64,000 bases of DNA from JAXGMV01 sp040768445 (GTDB lineage: Bacteria > Chloroflexota > Anaerolineae > Anaerolineales > Anaerolineaceae), in contig JAXGMV010000001.1 in assembly GCA_040768445.1 (NCBI GenBank), forward strand, positions 2,666,001 to 2,730,000, written 5' to 3'. This document shows, piece after piece, positions 34,191-43,162 of this stretch; positions within the stretch are counted from its first letter, which is position 1, and each line of letters begins with the position of its first letter. The position numbers and the translations under genes were made by a program. The notes beneath the pieces are model-generated. The model was not told the DNA's origin, made no database searches, and was given only the letters and a program-made list of their open reading frames with translations.

Positions 34191-34886
34191 ATGTTGTTTG
34201 GCGAAGGATTATCCAATCTTCTCAATCGATTTATCATCTCTGGACAGGACATTTTTGATGTCCTTTTCTCAGTACTGCTTGCAGCTATCATGGGTATGGC
34301 GATCTCACGGATTTACAAGTGGACACATCGCGGGTTGAATTACGAGCATACTTTCATGGCTACACTGGTGCTATTGGCACCAATTATCTCAGTAGTAATG
34401 CTCTATATACGAGGCGATCTTGTGCTCTCCTTGGGATTAATCGGCAGCTTATCAATCATTCGTTTTAGAACCCCAATCAAAGACACACGTGACATGGTGT
34501 TTCTGTTCTGGGTAATTGCAGTTGGACTTGGAGCCGGTACATACAACTGGGCAATAGTTGCTGTAACAACACCGATTATTGCAGTTATTGTTGCACTTTT
34601 ATATTTCTTCCGCTATGGCAACTCACCAAATAGTGATTTCGTTCTCATAACCAGTGGGCAAGGTTCATATCAGCGCGAACTTGCTGAGGCGATACTCAAC
34701 AAACATCTTCCAGATTACCGTGTAAGATCATTTGAGATTGACGGGGATAACTGGGAAGTGATTTTTGAGCTCCGCTTCACACAACCTGAAAGCAAGCCTG
34801 CTGAAGCTCTAATAAATGAATTAAGGTCAATAGAAGGAGTCACAAAGGTCTCCTTACTGGCGCCCCAACTGGCGCTGCCACTCTAG
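34191..34886 (+). CDS. DUF4956 membrane protein
   Basis: A 231-residue protein with four hydrophobic segments in its first ~145 residues and a soluble C-terminal ~80 residues. The conserved loop SLSIIRFRTPIKDTRDMVFLFW between the membrane segments is the DUF4956 hallmark. The C-terminal part folds like a small alpha/beta ferredoxin-like domain. DUF4956 genes commonly sit beside a VTC-domain (polyphosphate-polymerase-like) gene and a CotH-kinase gene; here the VTC neighbour is only a remnant. Function unknown, perhaps in envelope polymer metabolism. Confidence 0.86.
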   Translation: MLFGEGLSNLLNRFIISGQDIFDVLFSVLLAAIMGMAISRIYKWTHRGLNYEHTFMATLVLLAPIISVVMLYIRGDLVLSLGLIGSLSIIRFRTPIKDTRDMVFLFWVIAVGLGAGTYNWAIVAVTTPIIAVIVALLYFFRYGNSPNSDFVLITSGQGSYQRELAEAILNKHLPDYRVRSFEIDGDNWEVIFELRFTQPESKPAEALINELRSIEGVTKVSLLAPQLALPL

Positions 34887-34918
34887 CAACTAGTTTTCAA
34901 CTTGAAATAGAAAAGATA

Positions 34919-35143
34919 ATGGCATTAATTTCCATTCTGGATGAAGCACAATGGCGGTTCAAATATAAATACCGCCTGCCAATTCAGAAATACCTCCAGG
35001 GAAAAAACCAGATCAGGACATACATGATCAATGATGATTATAGAAACCGGGCACCTGTAAAACAATGCCTGGCAAATTCGAAGTTTGTACAGGGTTTGAC
35101 GGTTTGTTACCCAACACTCGTTACACCGTCCTGGAGTGCGTAA
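34919..35143 (+). pseudogene. Decayed VTC-domain (polyphosphate polymerase-like) gene remnant
   Basis: The 74-codon frame opens with RFKYKYRLPIQKYLQGKNQI and YMINDDYRNRAP, which looks like the N-terminus of VTC-domain proteins (R-x-E/K-x-K-Y-x-L/I-P). Shortly after, the expected IRSLY motif (tyIRSLYFD in the family) occurs in a different frame: the codons from about 35072 read AWQIRSLYRV then stop. So a frameshift plus loss of the remaining ~180 codons has destroyed the gene. Its position between DUF4956 and CotH is where an intact VTC gene normally sits. The start of the remnant is clear, its end is not. Confidence 0.55.
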
Positions 35144-35155
35144 ACGACAATAGAA

Positions 35156-38100
35156 ATGCAAAACATCTCATACAGGAAATTATCCGTCCTATTTCTATTT
35201 ATTACCGCAGTCAGCGCGCTGCTTACTTACAGTATCGCATTACGGTACCCGGGCTTCTTTCTTTTATCCCGCACAGACAAAATAATCCTGTTTGTCACAT
35301 TGTTCAGCCTGGTTATCCTAATCAATATTTTCATCTCTGCGCCACTACTATTCCACCTACTTAAGGATAAACCTATCAGGCTGTTAACTCGATTGTTGCT
35401 GCCTGTTCTTATTTCATCAATCATTATCATGGCGATATTTTACAGGCTGCCTGCCTTTCCCCAAGATGTCAACCTTGAAATCAGACCAGGCAACCAATTG
35501 AATGGATTTACTTCTGAAAAACGGATAACTATCACATCAGTTCAATCAACAAACCAATCCAATTTACAACAAAACCATCTCAACCTCATAGATTTTAGTA
35601 TTGAAGATGGTTGGCATTATTCAGGAAATAATCTTGAGTTTTTTCAGAATAATGGTGAGATCGGATCCCTACGATATTCAGGTTGGCTTTATGGTGACAT
35701 CACTCTTACCTTCCTCACCGGACCTGACCAAGGGACAGTTGAAATTTTGATTAATGACCAACTCACTACCTTAGATTTATATAGCCCCAAACAGGGTTTC
35801 ATCCAAAGTTCTCATGATCTTTCCCGATCATTAATCAACACTGATCGCCCAAGAAAATTGATGCTGATAAGTGGCATCATTGCAGACACAATCGCTTTAT
35901 TTGTCTTTTTTGCAGTCCTTACTTTGTCATTTTATGAATTTTGCCTACGAAGAAATCTTAAACAACATCAACCTTCTTTTCGAAAACTTTTGTCCGGGCA
36001 AAATATCAGGATGCGGGGTAAGACTACCCTGGTTGTTATTACTGTAATTTCCTTTTGTATGATTCTCTTCAGCAATCATCTCCATACTGAAGTAAATTTT
36101 CCAGATCCCTCCTTGGAAGCAGCTGTTCGAGAAGCAATTAACAAACCCTCGGGGCCAATTTATACACAGCACCTTTTAACAATCATTGAACTGGACCTTA
36201 GTGAACGAGGTATTGAAAAACTAGATGGCATCGAAGTATTCCGAAACTTGAGAATTCTGAACCTCGAAAATAATCCTTTGCAGGTAATATCTCCCCTAAG
36301 TCAACTCGACAAACTCCAAGAGCTCAATTTATCAAATACAGCAATAACTGATTTTCGCATTTTGGGTAAGTTAAGAAAACTTCAAAACCTCAATCTTTCT
36401 GAGAATGACATTTTTGATATCAGCCCGCTTAAGAGCTTAAAAAACCTAATACATATTGATTTAAGCCTAAACAAGATTGAAGAAATATCATCATTAAGTC
36501 AATTAACCGATCTGAGAGAGCTAAATCTTCGCGAGAATGCAATCTCAGATATTTCTGTCGTCGCCTATCTAAAAAATCTAACATATTTAAATATGCATTC
36601 AAACACAGCGATTAACGATCTAACTCCAATAGCCAAACTGACCCAATTAGAAACGCTCATCTTGCGTAATGTATCGGTTGGAGACCAGATCGAAATCTTG
36701 AATGAGCTACCTAACCTTCGTTATCTCAATCTGCGAAACTGCTCAATTACTGATGTGTCAGTGATAGGTGCATTGATGAAAAAAGGTACACTTCAGGATG
36801 ACGCTGTTTCAGGCAGAATTGCCAGTTTGAATATCCTAGAAAATGAGCCAACATCTTATGGATCAGACCCTTATAAAGTTTTGAGGCCTTACTGGGACAA
36901 CATTACCAACCGATACCCTATCAATCTTCCTTACTACCCAAGCCCTGTAACACCGCCTCAATTTTCGTATCAAAGTGGTTCCTACAGTGAAGGTTTTTAT
37001 CTTACGTTATCGGCTAAAACGCCTGATCATCGCATCTTTTACACAACAAATGGTGCTGAACCATCTTTGGCCAGCACTCATATAAATAATACCGAGACTC
37101 TTGAATACTCTCAGCCCATTTTCATACCGGAAAATAAAAATGTTGTGATCAGAGCCATATCAGTTGACAAAGATACTACGAAAAGTAATGTCATCACGAG
37201 TACTTATTTCACAGAAGCGAACACAGCCTCTCACACCTTTCCAATAGTGTCTATTGTCACAAATCCCGAAGGTTTTTTCGATGATGAAACAGGTATCTAC
37301 GGAGCAGGAAATCTTTATCAAGATCTCTATCCCGAAACCCCATGGATCAATCCTGCTAACTATACGCAGCGCGGTTTGAAGTGGGAAAGACCAATCCACT
37401 TACAGATGTTTAGCCCCAGCGGTGAAATTTTGCTCGCACAAAATTCAGGGGTTCGAGTACATGGAGGCGGCTCCACGTATTTCCCACAAAAATCACTGAG
37501 GATTTACGCAAAAGAAGAATATGATTCCCAGGATCAATTTGCCTATGACTTTTTCCCATCTCTCAACAATCGTTTCAACGATGGCGAAGTCACTGCTTTT
37601 AATACACTGATAATTCGCAATGGCGGCAATGATTGGCAGTGGACATTCTTCAAGGATGCACTGAGCCATGACCTGCTGACACCTACAAAACTGGATATCC
37701 AGGCTTTTTATCCAGTAGTGGTTTATCTAAACGGCGAATACTGGGGAATTTACAATATCAGGCCAAGGTTTGACGGCGACTATTTTGCAAATTATTACAA
37801 TATTAAGGCTGAAGACATTGCTTTACTTGAAGAGGTCATGATTACAAAAATTGGCAACTTGGATGAAAATTCAACTGTAAGGATGGGTGATTCTGAAGAT
37901 CTGCAACACTACGAAAGCTTATTTAAAATGCTTGATGTTGCATACCTTGACAACAGATACAAGACAAACTTAACACTATCCAACCCTGTAAATTTTTCTG
38001 AGTTTTCATACTCCATTGATATCGATAACCTGATAGATTACTACGCTGCACAAATATACTTCAACAATTCAGATTGGCCTGGAAACAACGAATTTATCTG

Positions 38101-38833
38101 GCGAAAGAAGACTGATAGTCAGGCTGATATTTCAACCACAGCCTACGGCCATGATGGTAAATATCGCTGGATGATTGTGGATACTGATTTTGGTTTTGCG
38201 AATCCCTCTAATAATAAATTGGCAAGTGTCTTAAGTGATAGCGATATCGAAAATACGGGTCTACTGCGAAGCACGTATATTCTCCGCTCCCTGATGCAAA
38301 ATATCGAATTCAGGAATGCATTTATAAATCGTAATGCAGATCTGCTTAACACGCTACTTAAAGAAGATGTCGTGATTAATAAAATTAACCAATTTGAAAA
38401 CCTCTATTATCCAGAAATTGAGCGGCAAATTGCTCGTTGGGGTAACCTTGAAGGATCCCTTTTTGCTTGGTTGGAAAATGTTGAAGAAATGCGTAAATTT
38501 GCCTCACTCAGACCCACCTACCAAAGGCACCAAATTGCAGAATATTTTTCCTTGCCAGGTACTGCAAATATTCATGTGATGGCAGATAATGACAGAGGTC
38601 ATATTAAGATAAATTCCCTACTGATAGAAAAAGGAACTGCGGGAGTTAGTGATCATAACAATTGGACTGGTGTTTATTTTAAAGGTGTACCCATCCAAAT
38701 CATTGCACTACCGCAGATTGGTTTTCACTTTTCACATTGGGAGGGGCTTGGTAAAGATTACATAAATCCAAGCATAGAGCTTGAATTAACGGGTGATTTA
38801 TTCCTCAAAGCAGTATTCACACCTGATCAGTAA
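35156..38833 (+). CDS. Membrane-anchored CotH-kinase-family protein with leucine-rich repeats
   Basis: A 1225-residue multidomain protein. Several membrane segments fall within residues 1-305 (about 9-27, 38-62, 70-95, 240-262 and 285-304), with a small beta-rich stretch between the third and fourth. Residues ~340-550 are internalin-type 22-residue LRRs (LRILNLENNPLQVISPLSQL, LQNLNLSENDIFDISPL). A chitobiase/FN3-like module spans ~598-686 (IFYTTNGAEPS). The CotH domain runs ~693-1135 with GVRVHGGGSTYFPQKSLRIY, GIYNIRPRFD and WMIVDTDFGF (metal-binding Asp). The C-terminal ~90 residues resemble an InlB B-repeat. CotH proteins are atypical kinases phosphorylating surface proteins; the LRRs would select a partner outside the cell. 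The ribosome site is weak. Confidence 0.87.
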   Translation: MQNISYRKLSVLFLFITAVSALLTYSIALRYPGFFLLSRTDKIILFVTLFSLVILINIFISAPLLFHLLKDKPIRLLTRLLLPVLISSIIIMAIFYRLPAFPQDVNLEIRPGNQLNGFTSEKRITITSVQSTNQSNLQQNHLNLIDFSIEDGWHYSGNNLEFFQNNGEIGSLRYSGWLYGDITLTFLTGPDQGTVEILINDQLTTLDLYSPKQGFIQSSHDLSRSLINTDRPRKLMLISGIIADTIALFVFFAVLTLSFYEFCLRRNLKQHQPSFRKLLSGQNIRMRGKTTLVVITVISFCMILFSNHLHTEVNFPDPSLEAAVREAINKPSGPIYTQHLLTIIELDLSERGIEKLDGIEVFRNLRILNLENNPLQVISPLSQLDKLQELNLSNTAITDFRILGKLRKLQNLNLSENDIFDISPLKSLKNLIHIDLSLNKIEEISSLSQLTDLRELNLRENAISDISVVAYLKNLTYLNMHSNTAINDLTPIAKLTQLETLILRNVSVGDQIEILNELPNLRYLNLRNCSITDVSVIGALMKKGTLQDDAVSGRIASLNILENEPTSYGSDPYKVLRPYWDNITNRYPINLPYYPSPVTPPQFSYQSGSYSEGFYLTLSAKTPDHRIFYTTNGAEPSLASTHINNTETLEYSQPIFIPENKNVVIRAISVDKDTTKSNVITSTYFTEANTASHTFPIVSIVTNPEGFFDDETGIYGAGNLYQDLYPETPWINPANYTQRGLKWERPIHLQMFSPSGEILLAQNSGVRVHGGGSTYFPQKSLRIYAKEEYDSQDQFAYDFFPSLNNRFNDGEVTAFNTLIIRNGGNDWQWTFFKDALSHDLLTPTKLDIQAFYPVVVYLNGEYWGIYNIRPRFDGDYFANYYNIKAEDIALLEEVMITKIGNLDENSTVRMGDSEDLQHYESLFKMLDVAYLDNRYKTNLTLSNPVNFSEFSYSIDIDNLIDYYAAQIYFNNSDWPGNNEFIWRKKTDSQADISTTAYGHDGKYRWMIVDTDFGFANPSNNKLASVLSDSDIENTGLLRSTYILRSLMQNIEFRNAFINRNADLLNTLLKEDVVINKINQFENLYYPEIERQIARWGNLEGSLFAWLENVEEMRKFASLRPTYQRHQIAEYFSLPGTANIHVMADNDRGHIKINSLLIEKGTAGVSDHNNWTGVYFKGVPIQIIALPQIGFHFSHWEGLGKDYINPSIELELTGDLFLKAVFTPDQ

Positions 38834-38880
38834 GCCTTGCTTCAAAATTGTTTGCAGTAACGATAATAATCACTAAAATA

Positions 38881-38930
38881 AAAGACCTGATGTATCTTCA
38901 GGTCTTTGCTGGGTGGCTGATGGGAGTCGA
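38881..38930 (-). repeat. Truncated second copy of tRNA-His 3' end plus terminator
   Basis: 50 bp identical but for one base to 38971-39020, exactly 90 bp away. It contains a full terminator hairpin (stem 38881-38890/38898-38907) and the last ~20 nt of tRNA-His (T-loop to acceptor). It has no D or anticodon arm, so it is not a tRNA gene. Confidence 0.9.
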
Positions 38931-38970
38931 TATCCATATCACACCTCGATGGGGCAACATCACATCATAA

Positions 38971-38997
38971 AAAGACCTGATGTATCTTCAGGTCTTT
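38971..38997 (-). terminator. Terminator of tRNA-His
   Basis: A 10-bp perfect stem (AAAGACCTGA at 38971-38980, TCAGGTCTTT at 38988-38997), 5 nt past the tRNA end on the minus strand, followed by U residues. Confidence 0.88.
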
Positions 38998-39001
38998 GCT
39001 G

Positions 39002-39074
39002 GGTGGCTGATGGGGGTCGAACCCACAACCCTCGCATCCACAGTGCGATGCTCTGCCATTGAGCTACAGCCACC
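39002..39074 (-). tRNA. tRNA-His (anticodon GTG)
   Basis: On the minus strand the acceptor stem GTGGCTG (from 39073) pairs with CAGCCAC. There is an extra G at position -1 (39074) opposite the C73 discriminator, the identity element of tRNA-His. The D arm is GTAGCTCAATGGCAGAGC. The anticodon stem is TCGCA/TGCGA with loop CTGTGGA (anticodon GTG). The T arm is GTGGG/CCCCC-type with loop TTCGACC. Complete CCA is not encoded. It is co-oriented with hisS and starts 33 nt after its stop. Confidence 0.95.
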
Positions 39075-39106
39075 ATAGAGAGCAAAATTTTATCACATAT
39101 TGAGGT

Positions 39107-40372
39107 TCACAGCAATTCTTTTATCTTGTCAGCTACCAGATCTGTGGCAAGCAAATACTGCTGACCATCTCTGAGGTCTTTGAGGGTCACAGAACCTTGA
39201 GCAATTTCGTCAGGGCCAGCAATAATAACGACCTTGATCCCCAGGCGGTCTGCATATTTAAACTGTTTTTGCAGCTTTGCAGCCTCAGGATAGCATATGA
39301 CATTAACACCTTCCTGCCTGATTTGATTTGCCAGATGATAGCTAAATTGAATATTATCCTGATCAAATACTGTTATCAGAACTGATGCTGGTACCACTGT
39401 TTGGGATGGGATCAAGCCATGTTTTTCAAGCAGTACGCCTAACATAACATCACCCATCGCAAAACCCACACCTGATAGGGGTTCTCCGCCAACATCACCT
39501 ACCAGGTTATCGTACCGGCCACCACCACAAATTGAGCGTCCTGATTCTGGTAAATAAACTGCTTCAAATACCGTTCCGGTATAGTAATCCAAGCCTCGAA
39601 TGATCTTTGGATCAAATCGGATATAAGGCATTAAATCCATTGCCTCCAATATCCCAAAAACCTTGGTCATCTCCTCGGACTGCTTCCACAAATCACGAGT
39701 GTTCAACAATTTCGTAACACCTTCCAGTTGTTCCACAGACAATCCTGATTCAACGCCAAAAGCAACCCAATCCTCATATGGTAACTTATCTTTTCGATCA
39801 ATCAATTTAAACACCAACTGACGCTTGTCCCCACCAATCCCTATATCAGTAAGCGCTTTATCCATTAAGCGGCGGTTGTTAACAGAAATCTGAACTTCAT
39901 CAGGTTTGAACCCTGTTTCCTTAAAAAACTCTGCACAAATAGCAATTAACTCAGCATCGGCTTCAACATTAGATACCCCAAGCATATCGATATTCCACTG
40001 GAAGAATTCTCTTGTTCTGCCTTTTTGGGGTCTTTCATAACGCCAGAATGGCCCAAAGGACCACCATCTCAAGGGAAAAATTAAGGACTTCTGTTTCTGA
40101 GCTACCATACGCGCCAGGGTAGGTGTCAATTCAGGTCGGAGGGTGATCAGGTCACCACTTCGATCAGGAAAAACAAATGCCTGTTCTTTTACGAGCTCCT
40201 CGCCAGATTTTGCCGCATACAAATCAATTTTTTCGATGAATGGTCCCTCATATTCCTGGTAACCATATCGCTCAGAAACACGCTTAATCGTCGCATACAA
40301 CCAGGTTCTGACAGCCATTTCTTCAGGATAAAAATCTCTCGTGCCTTTAACACTTTGAATTGTTGTTTTCAT
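39107..40372 (-). CDS. hisS: Histidyl-tRNA synthetase
   Basis: Charges tRNA-His. At 421 residues it is of normal bacterial size. It carries motif 1 (GTRDFYPEEMAVR... with the class II fold), motif 2 FGPFWRYERPQKGRTREFFQ, the His-specific RGLDYYTGTVFEAV and GGGRYDNLVG, and a C-terminal anticodon-binding domain. It is immediately followed by tRNA-His on the same strand, so enzyme and substrate may share a transcript. A TGCTAAAAT extended -10-like site lies at 40412-40404. Confidence 0.96.
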   Translation of the reverse strand: MKTTIQSVKGTRDFYPEEMAVRTWLYATIKRVSERYGYQEYEGPFIEKIDLYAAKSGEELVKEQAFVFPDRSGDLITLRPELTPTLARMVAQKQKSLIFPLRWWSFGPFWRYERPQKGRTREFFQWNIDMLGVSNVEADAELIAICAEFFKETGFKPDEVQISVNNRRLMDKALTDIGIGGDKRQLVFKLIDRKDKLPYEDWVAFGVESGLSVEQLEGVTKLLNTRDLWKQSEEMTKVFGILEAMDLMPYIRFDPKIIRGLDYYTGTVFEAVYLPESGRSICGGGRYDNLVGDVGGEPLSGVGFAMGDVMLGVLLEKHGLIPSQTVVPASVLITVFDQDNIQFSYHLANQIRQEGVNVICYPEAAKLQKQFKYADRLGIKVVIIAGPDEIAQGSVTLKDLRDGQQYLLATDLVADKIKELL

Positions 40373-40516
40373 AATCCCTGTCCAAATTTCAATATTGAAG
40401 GAAATTTTAGCACATCTCCCTTATTATTCAGGAATAAACTCACATAAGATTAATCCGAATGTCTGTGAGAAAATTGATCCGTTATGGGATAATTATAAAA
40501 AAAGCAGGTTTTTAGA

Positions 40517-40891
40517 ATGAATGTCGATGAATTGATCAATATCGTTGAAGGAAAATTATTAAATCAAAATGCAGATATGAGCCGAACGATCAGCGGCGCT
40601 GGTGGAGCAGATCTGATGAGCGATGTTCTTGCGAGCATACAACCTGAGGCAGTCCTTCTTACGGGGCTCTGTAACCCGCAAATAATTAGAACAGCGCTTA
40701 TGGCTGATGTTTCAGCCATTGTTCTTGTGCGCGGTAAGATTCCTCCGACCGAAACACTCGCTCTGGCTGAAATCGAAAGGATACCTTTAATTACTTCAAA
40801 GTTTGGCATGTTCGAACTTTGCGGCAGATTATATTCAGCCGGACTGGGCTCTCTTGAAAAAGATATGGGCGATGATGCCTGTTGTGAATAA
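40517..40891 (+). CDS. DRTGG-domain protein 1 of hydrogenase locus
   Basis: A 124-residue DRTGG-domain protein (IVEGKLLNQNADMSRTISGA, then MSDVLASIQPEAVLLTGL and VRGKIPPTETLALAEIERIP). Such stand-alone domains recur in front of hydrogenase operons of fermenters, with unknown role, perhaps ligand sensing. The C-terminal tail is acidic and ends DACCE. It begins the long rightward locus and is followed after 26 nt by the CBS-ATPase gene. Confidence 0.83.
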   Translation: MNVDELINIVEGKLLNQNADMSRTISGAGGADLMSDVLASIQPEAVLLTGLCNPQIIRTALMADVSAIVLVRGKIPPTETLALAEIERIPLITSKFGMFELCGRLYSAGLGSLEKDMGDDACCE

Positions 40892-40917
40892 TCATCACTA
40901 GGCTTATGGATGGTTGA

Positions 40918-41946
40918 ATGAGCGAAGGGCAGATTTCAAAAAACGAACTGATTGACGACCGCGCTGCTGAAAACATCACGCGAGTTGAAGAACTCGCTTA
41001 CGAACTCAAAGTTCGCGAGGTAATGACCAGAGATGTAAAATTGATCACCCTGGATATGCGTATGAGCAGTGTGATTGATCTGCTTCGCAATGAAAAAATT
41101 TCCGGCGCACCGGTAATTTCTGAAAATGGTACATTAATCGGTATCGTCAGCATGGAAGACATCATTCGCTGCCTACTAAAGAATGATTACAATTCCCGCG
41201 TAGCGCATTACATGTCTGCCCAACCCATTTCTGTAAAAGAAAGTGACCCTGTTGTCGAAGCCTTAAAGAAATTTGTAAGCACCCGGCTTGGCCGCCTGGT
41301 CGTGGTTGACGATGAGGACAACCTTGTTGGAATATTGACTAAAGGCGACGTAACACGCGGTATTCTCAAAGCGCTGCAAAAGGACTACCAAACAGAAGAG
41401 TTAAAACGATATCGGGCATCTCATCTTTTCGAAGATATCGAGTCAGATCGCACCAGTCTGATCCTGCGATACAACATTGTACAAGGTGATTTTACACATG
41501 GTGGTGCCGCGTCAAGTGATATTAAGAGAGCACTGCTCCGATTAGGGGCAACACCACAGATTGCCCGTCGGGTAGGTATTGCGATCTACGAAGCAGAAAT
41601 GAACCTGATTATCCACACCACACAGGGGGGTGTTATTCGGGTTGAAATAGAACCACATCAGATTACGATTGATGCCTACGATCATGGACCTGGGATTGCC
41701 GACGTAAAGGAAGCCATGAAGCCGGGTTATTCAACAGCAACCGAATCCATTCGTGAACTTGGCTTTGGTGCTGGGATGGGCTTGATCAACATATCCAGAT
41801 GTGTTGACAATATGAAACTGGAATCAATCGTTAATAAAGGCACGAGACTAAAAATGCGTATTTACCTCCCCCAAAAGGAATCGATGGGCGAGAGAAGTTT
41901 ACGAATGCATGGAGACAAAAATGAAAACACTGGCCAAAATCGTTGA
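40918..41946 (+). CDS. CBS-pair protein with C-terminal GHKL (RsbW-like) ATPase domain
   Basis: A 342-residue regulator. It has two CBS domains (residues ~36-86, EVMTRDVKLITLDMRMSSVI; ~98-155, YMSAQPISVKESDPVVEAL), which usually bind adenosine nucleotides or NAD(P). An anti-sigma/histidine-kinase-like ATPase domain follows (~185-320), with AIYEAEMNLIIHT (N box), DAYDHGPGIADV (G1) and GFGAGMGLINI (G2). It likely links cell energy state to the hydrogenase, as in [FeFe] operons where the same gene occurs. It overlaps the next gene by 26 nt. Confidence 0.85.
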   Translation: MSEGQISKNELIDDRAAENITRVEELAYELKVREVMTRDVKLITLDMRMSSVIDLLRNEKISGAPVISENGTLIGIVSMEDIIRCLLKNDYNSRVAHYMSAQPISVKESDPVVEALKKFVSTRLGRLVVVDDEDNLVGILTKGDVTRGILKALQKDYQTEELKRYRASHLFEDIESDRTSLILRYNIVQGDFTHGGAASSDIKRALLRLGATPQIARRVGIAIYEAEMNLIIHTTQGGVIRVEIEPHQITIDAYDHGPGIADVKEAMKPGYSTATESIRELGFGAGMGLINISRCVDNMKLESIVNKGTRLKMRIYLPQKESMGERSLRMHGDKNENTGQNR

Positions 41947-42274
41947 CGAACTCAAACTTGAAGTTTTAACTTGCAGTGATAAGCTTGGTGAGATAACCCC
42001 CTCAGGTGGTTACTCTTCTGATTTACTGAGTTGTGTGATGGCAGGTGCGGCAAAAAATGATGTGTGGGTCACCCTACAGGCACACTCGAATATCGTGGCT
42101 GTTGCCGCTTTGTTGGATATAGGCGCAATTATCATCACCGAAGGCGCTCAGCCAGATGAAGTAACTATTCAAAAAGCTCAAGATGAGGGGGTCATAATTC
42201 TCTCTACTCAGCTGCCCACGTATAATCTCATAGGTAAATTATGGGATATGGGCATTAATAATAATGCCGCATAA
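41921..42274 (+). CDS. DRTGG-domain protein 2 of hydrogenase locus
   Basis: 117 residues, a second DRTGG-like domain related to the one at 40517 (ELKLEVLTCSDKLGEITPSG, VAVAALLDIGAIIITEGAQP). The ATG at 41921 is preferred because GGAG stands at the correct distance inside the end of the preceding gene; an ATG four codons earlier overlaps that site. Together with DRTGG-1 it flanks the CBS-ATPase gene, so the three may form one sensing unit. Confidence 0.8.
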   Translation: MKTLAKIVDELKLEVLTCSDKLGEITPSGGYSSDLLSCVMAGAAKNDVWVTLQAHSNIVAVAALLDIGAIIITEGAQPDEVTIQKAQDEGVIILSTQLPTYNLIGKLWDMGINNNAA

Positions 42275-42283
42275 AAAATACTT

Positions 42284-43039
42284 GTGAACGCCTATCGTTC
42301 AGAACTGCATATTCACACAGTTTTATCACCCTGCGCCGGGGTAGAGATGATTCCCCCGATAATCGTCGGGGCTGCCCTTGAAAAAGGGATAAACCTGATT
42401 GCAATCACTGATCACAATTCAACTGAAAATATTGGTGCTGTCAAAAAAGCGGCAGGAGGCTATCCATTGACTGTACTGGCCGGCATTGAACTTGAAACGC
42501 GTGAGGAAGTACATACTTTATGTATCTTCGACACACTGGAACAAGCTCAAGCCCTGCAGAAAATCGTGTATGAAAAACTTCCTGCTACGCCAAACAATCC
42601 TGAATTCTTCGGCGAGCAGTTTATTGTTGACAGCACAGGTGAGTTTCTTGCTCACAACACCAGACTCTTAAGTGGTGCCGCTGACATCTCAATTGAGGAA
42701 GCCTTTAATATTGTAAAAAATTTGAATGGTCTTTTCATCCCTGCCCATGTCAACCGAAAAGCCTATGGCTTGATCAACGTGCTTGGCATGATTCCCGACT
42801 CGATCCAGCCGGATGCACTTGAGATTTCAAGGCATACCACCCTGGAACAACTCAAAAAGGATTATCCACAAACTCGAATATTTCCGATCATCCAAAATGG
42901 GGATGTACATTTCCTTGATGGATTTCTTGGTACCACCACATTTTATCTAAAAAGCCCGACTGTTGCAGAAATAAAACTTGCTCTTAATAACGCTGACGGC
43001 AGATACACACGAGTTGAACAAACCAATCCTTACTCATAA
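42284..43039 (+). CDS. PHP-domain phosphoesterase
   Basis: A 251-residue PHP-fold metal phosphoesterase: ELHIHTVLSPCAG (HxH ligands), ITDHNSTEN and later PAHVNRKAYGL and an NGDVHFLDG segment supply the metal site. The substrate is unknown; PHP genes are regular neighbours of fermentative hydrogenase operons. It starts with GTG 9 nt after the DRTGG gene and has no clear ribosome site, so translation is probably coupled. Confidence 0.84.
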   Translation: MNAYRSELHIHTVLSPCAGVEMIPPIIVGAALEKGINLIAITDHNSTENIGAVKKAAGGYPLTVLAGIELETREEVHTLCIFDTLEQAQALQKIVYEKLPATPNNPEFFGEQFIVDSTGEFLAHNTRLLSGAADISIEEAFNIVKNLNGLFIPAHVNRKAYGLINVLGMIPDSIQPDALEISRHTTLEQLKKDYPQTRIFPIIQNGDVHFLDGFLGTTTFYLKSPTVAEIKLALNNADGRYTRVEQTNPYS

Positions 43040-43162
43040 TTGACAACCTTCATTGTTTTATGTGACATTTGATAATTGACCGTTTTGAGGGTCACCAATT
43101 ACACTTGAGATGTTTGCAGAAGACATTTTCTACAAACTTTATCTAATTTATTGGGAGATGAC

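Noticed and set aside
35065..35364. 99-codon frame overlapping the CotH gene start
   Set aside because: It overlaps the membrane segments of the CotH protein in another frame and has no ribosome site or recognisable domain.
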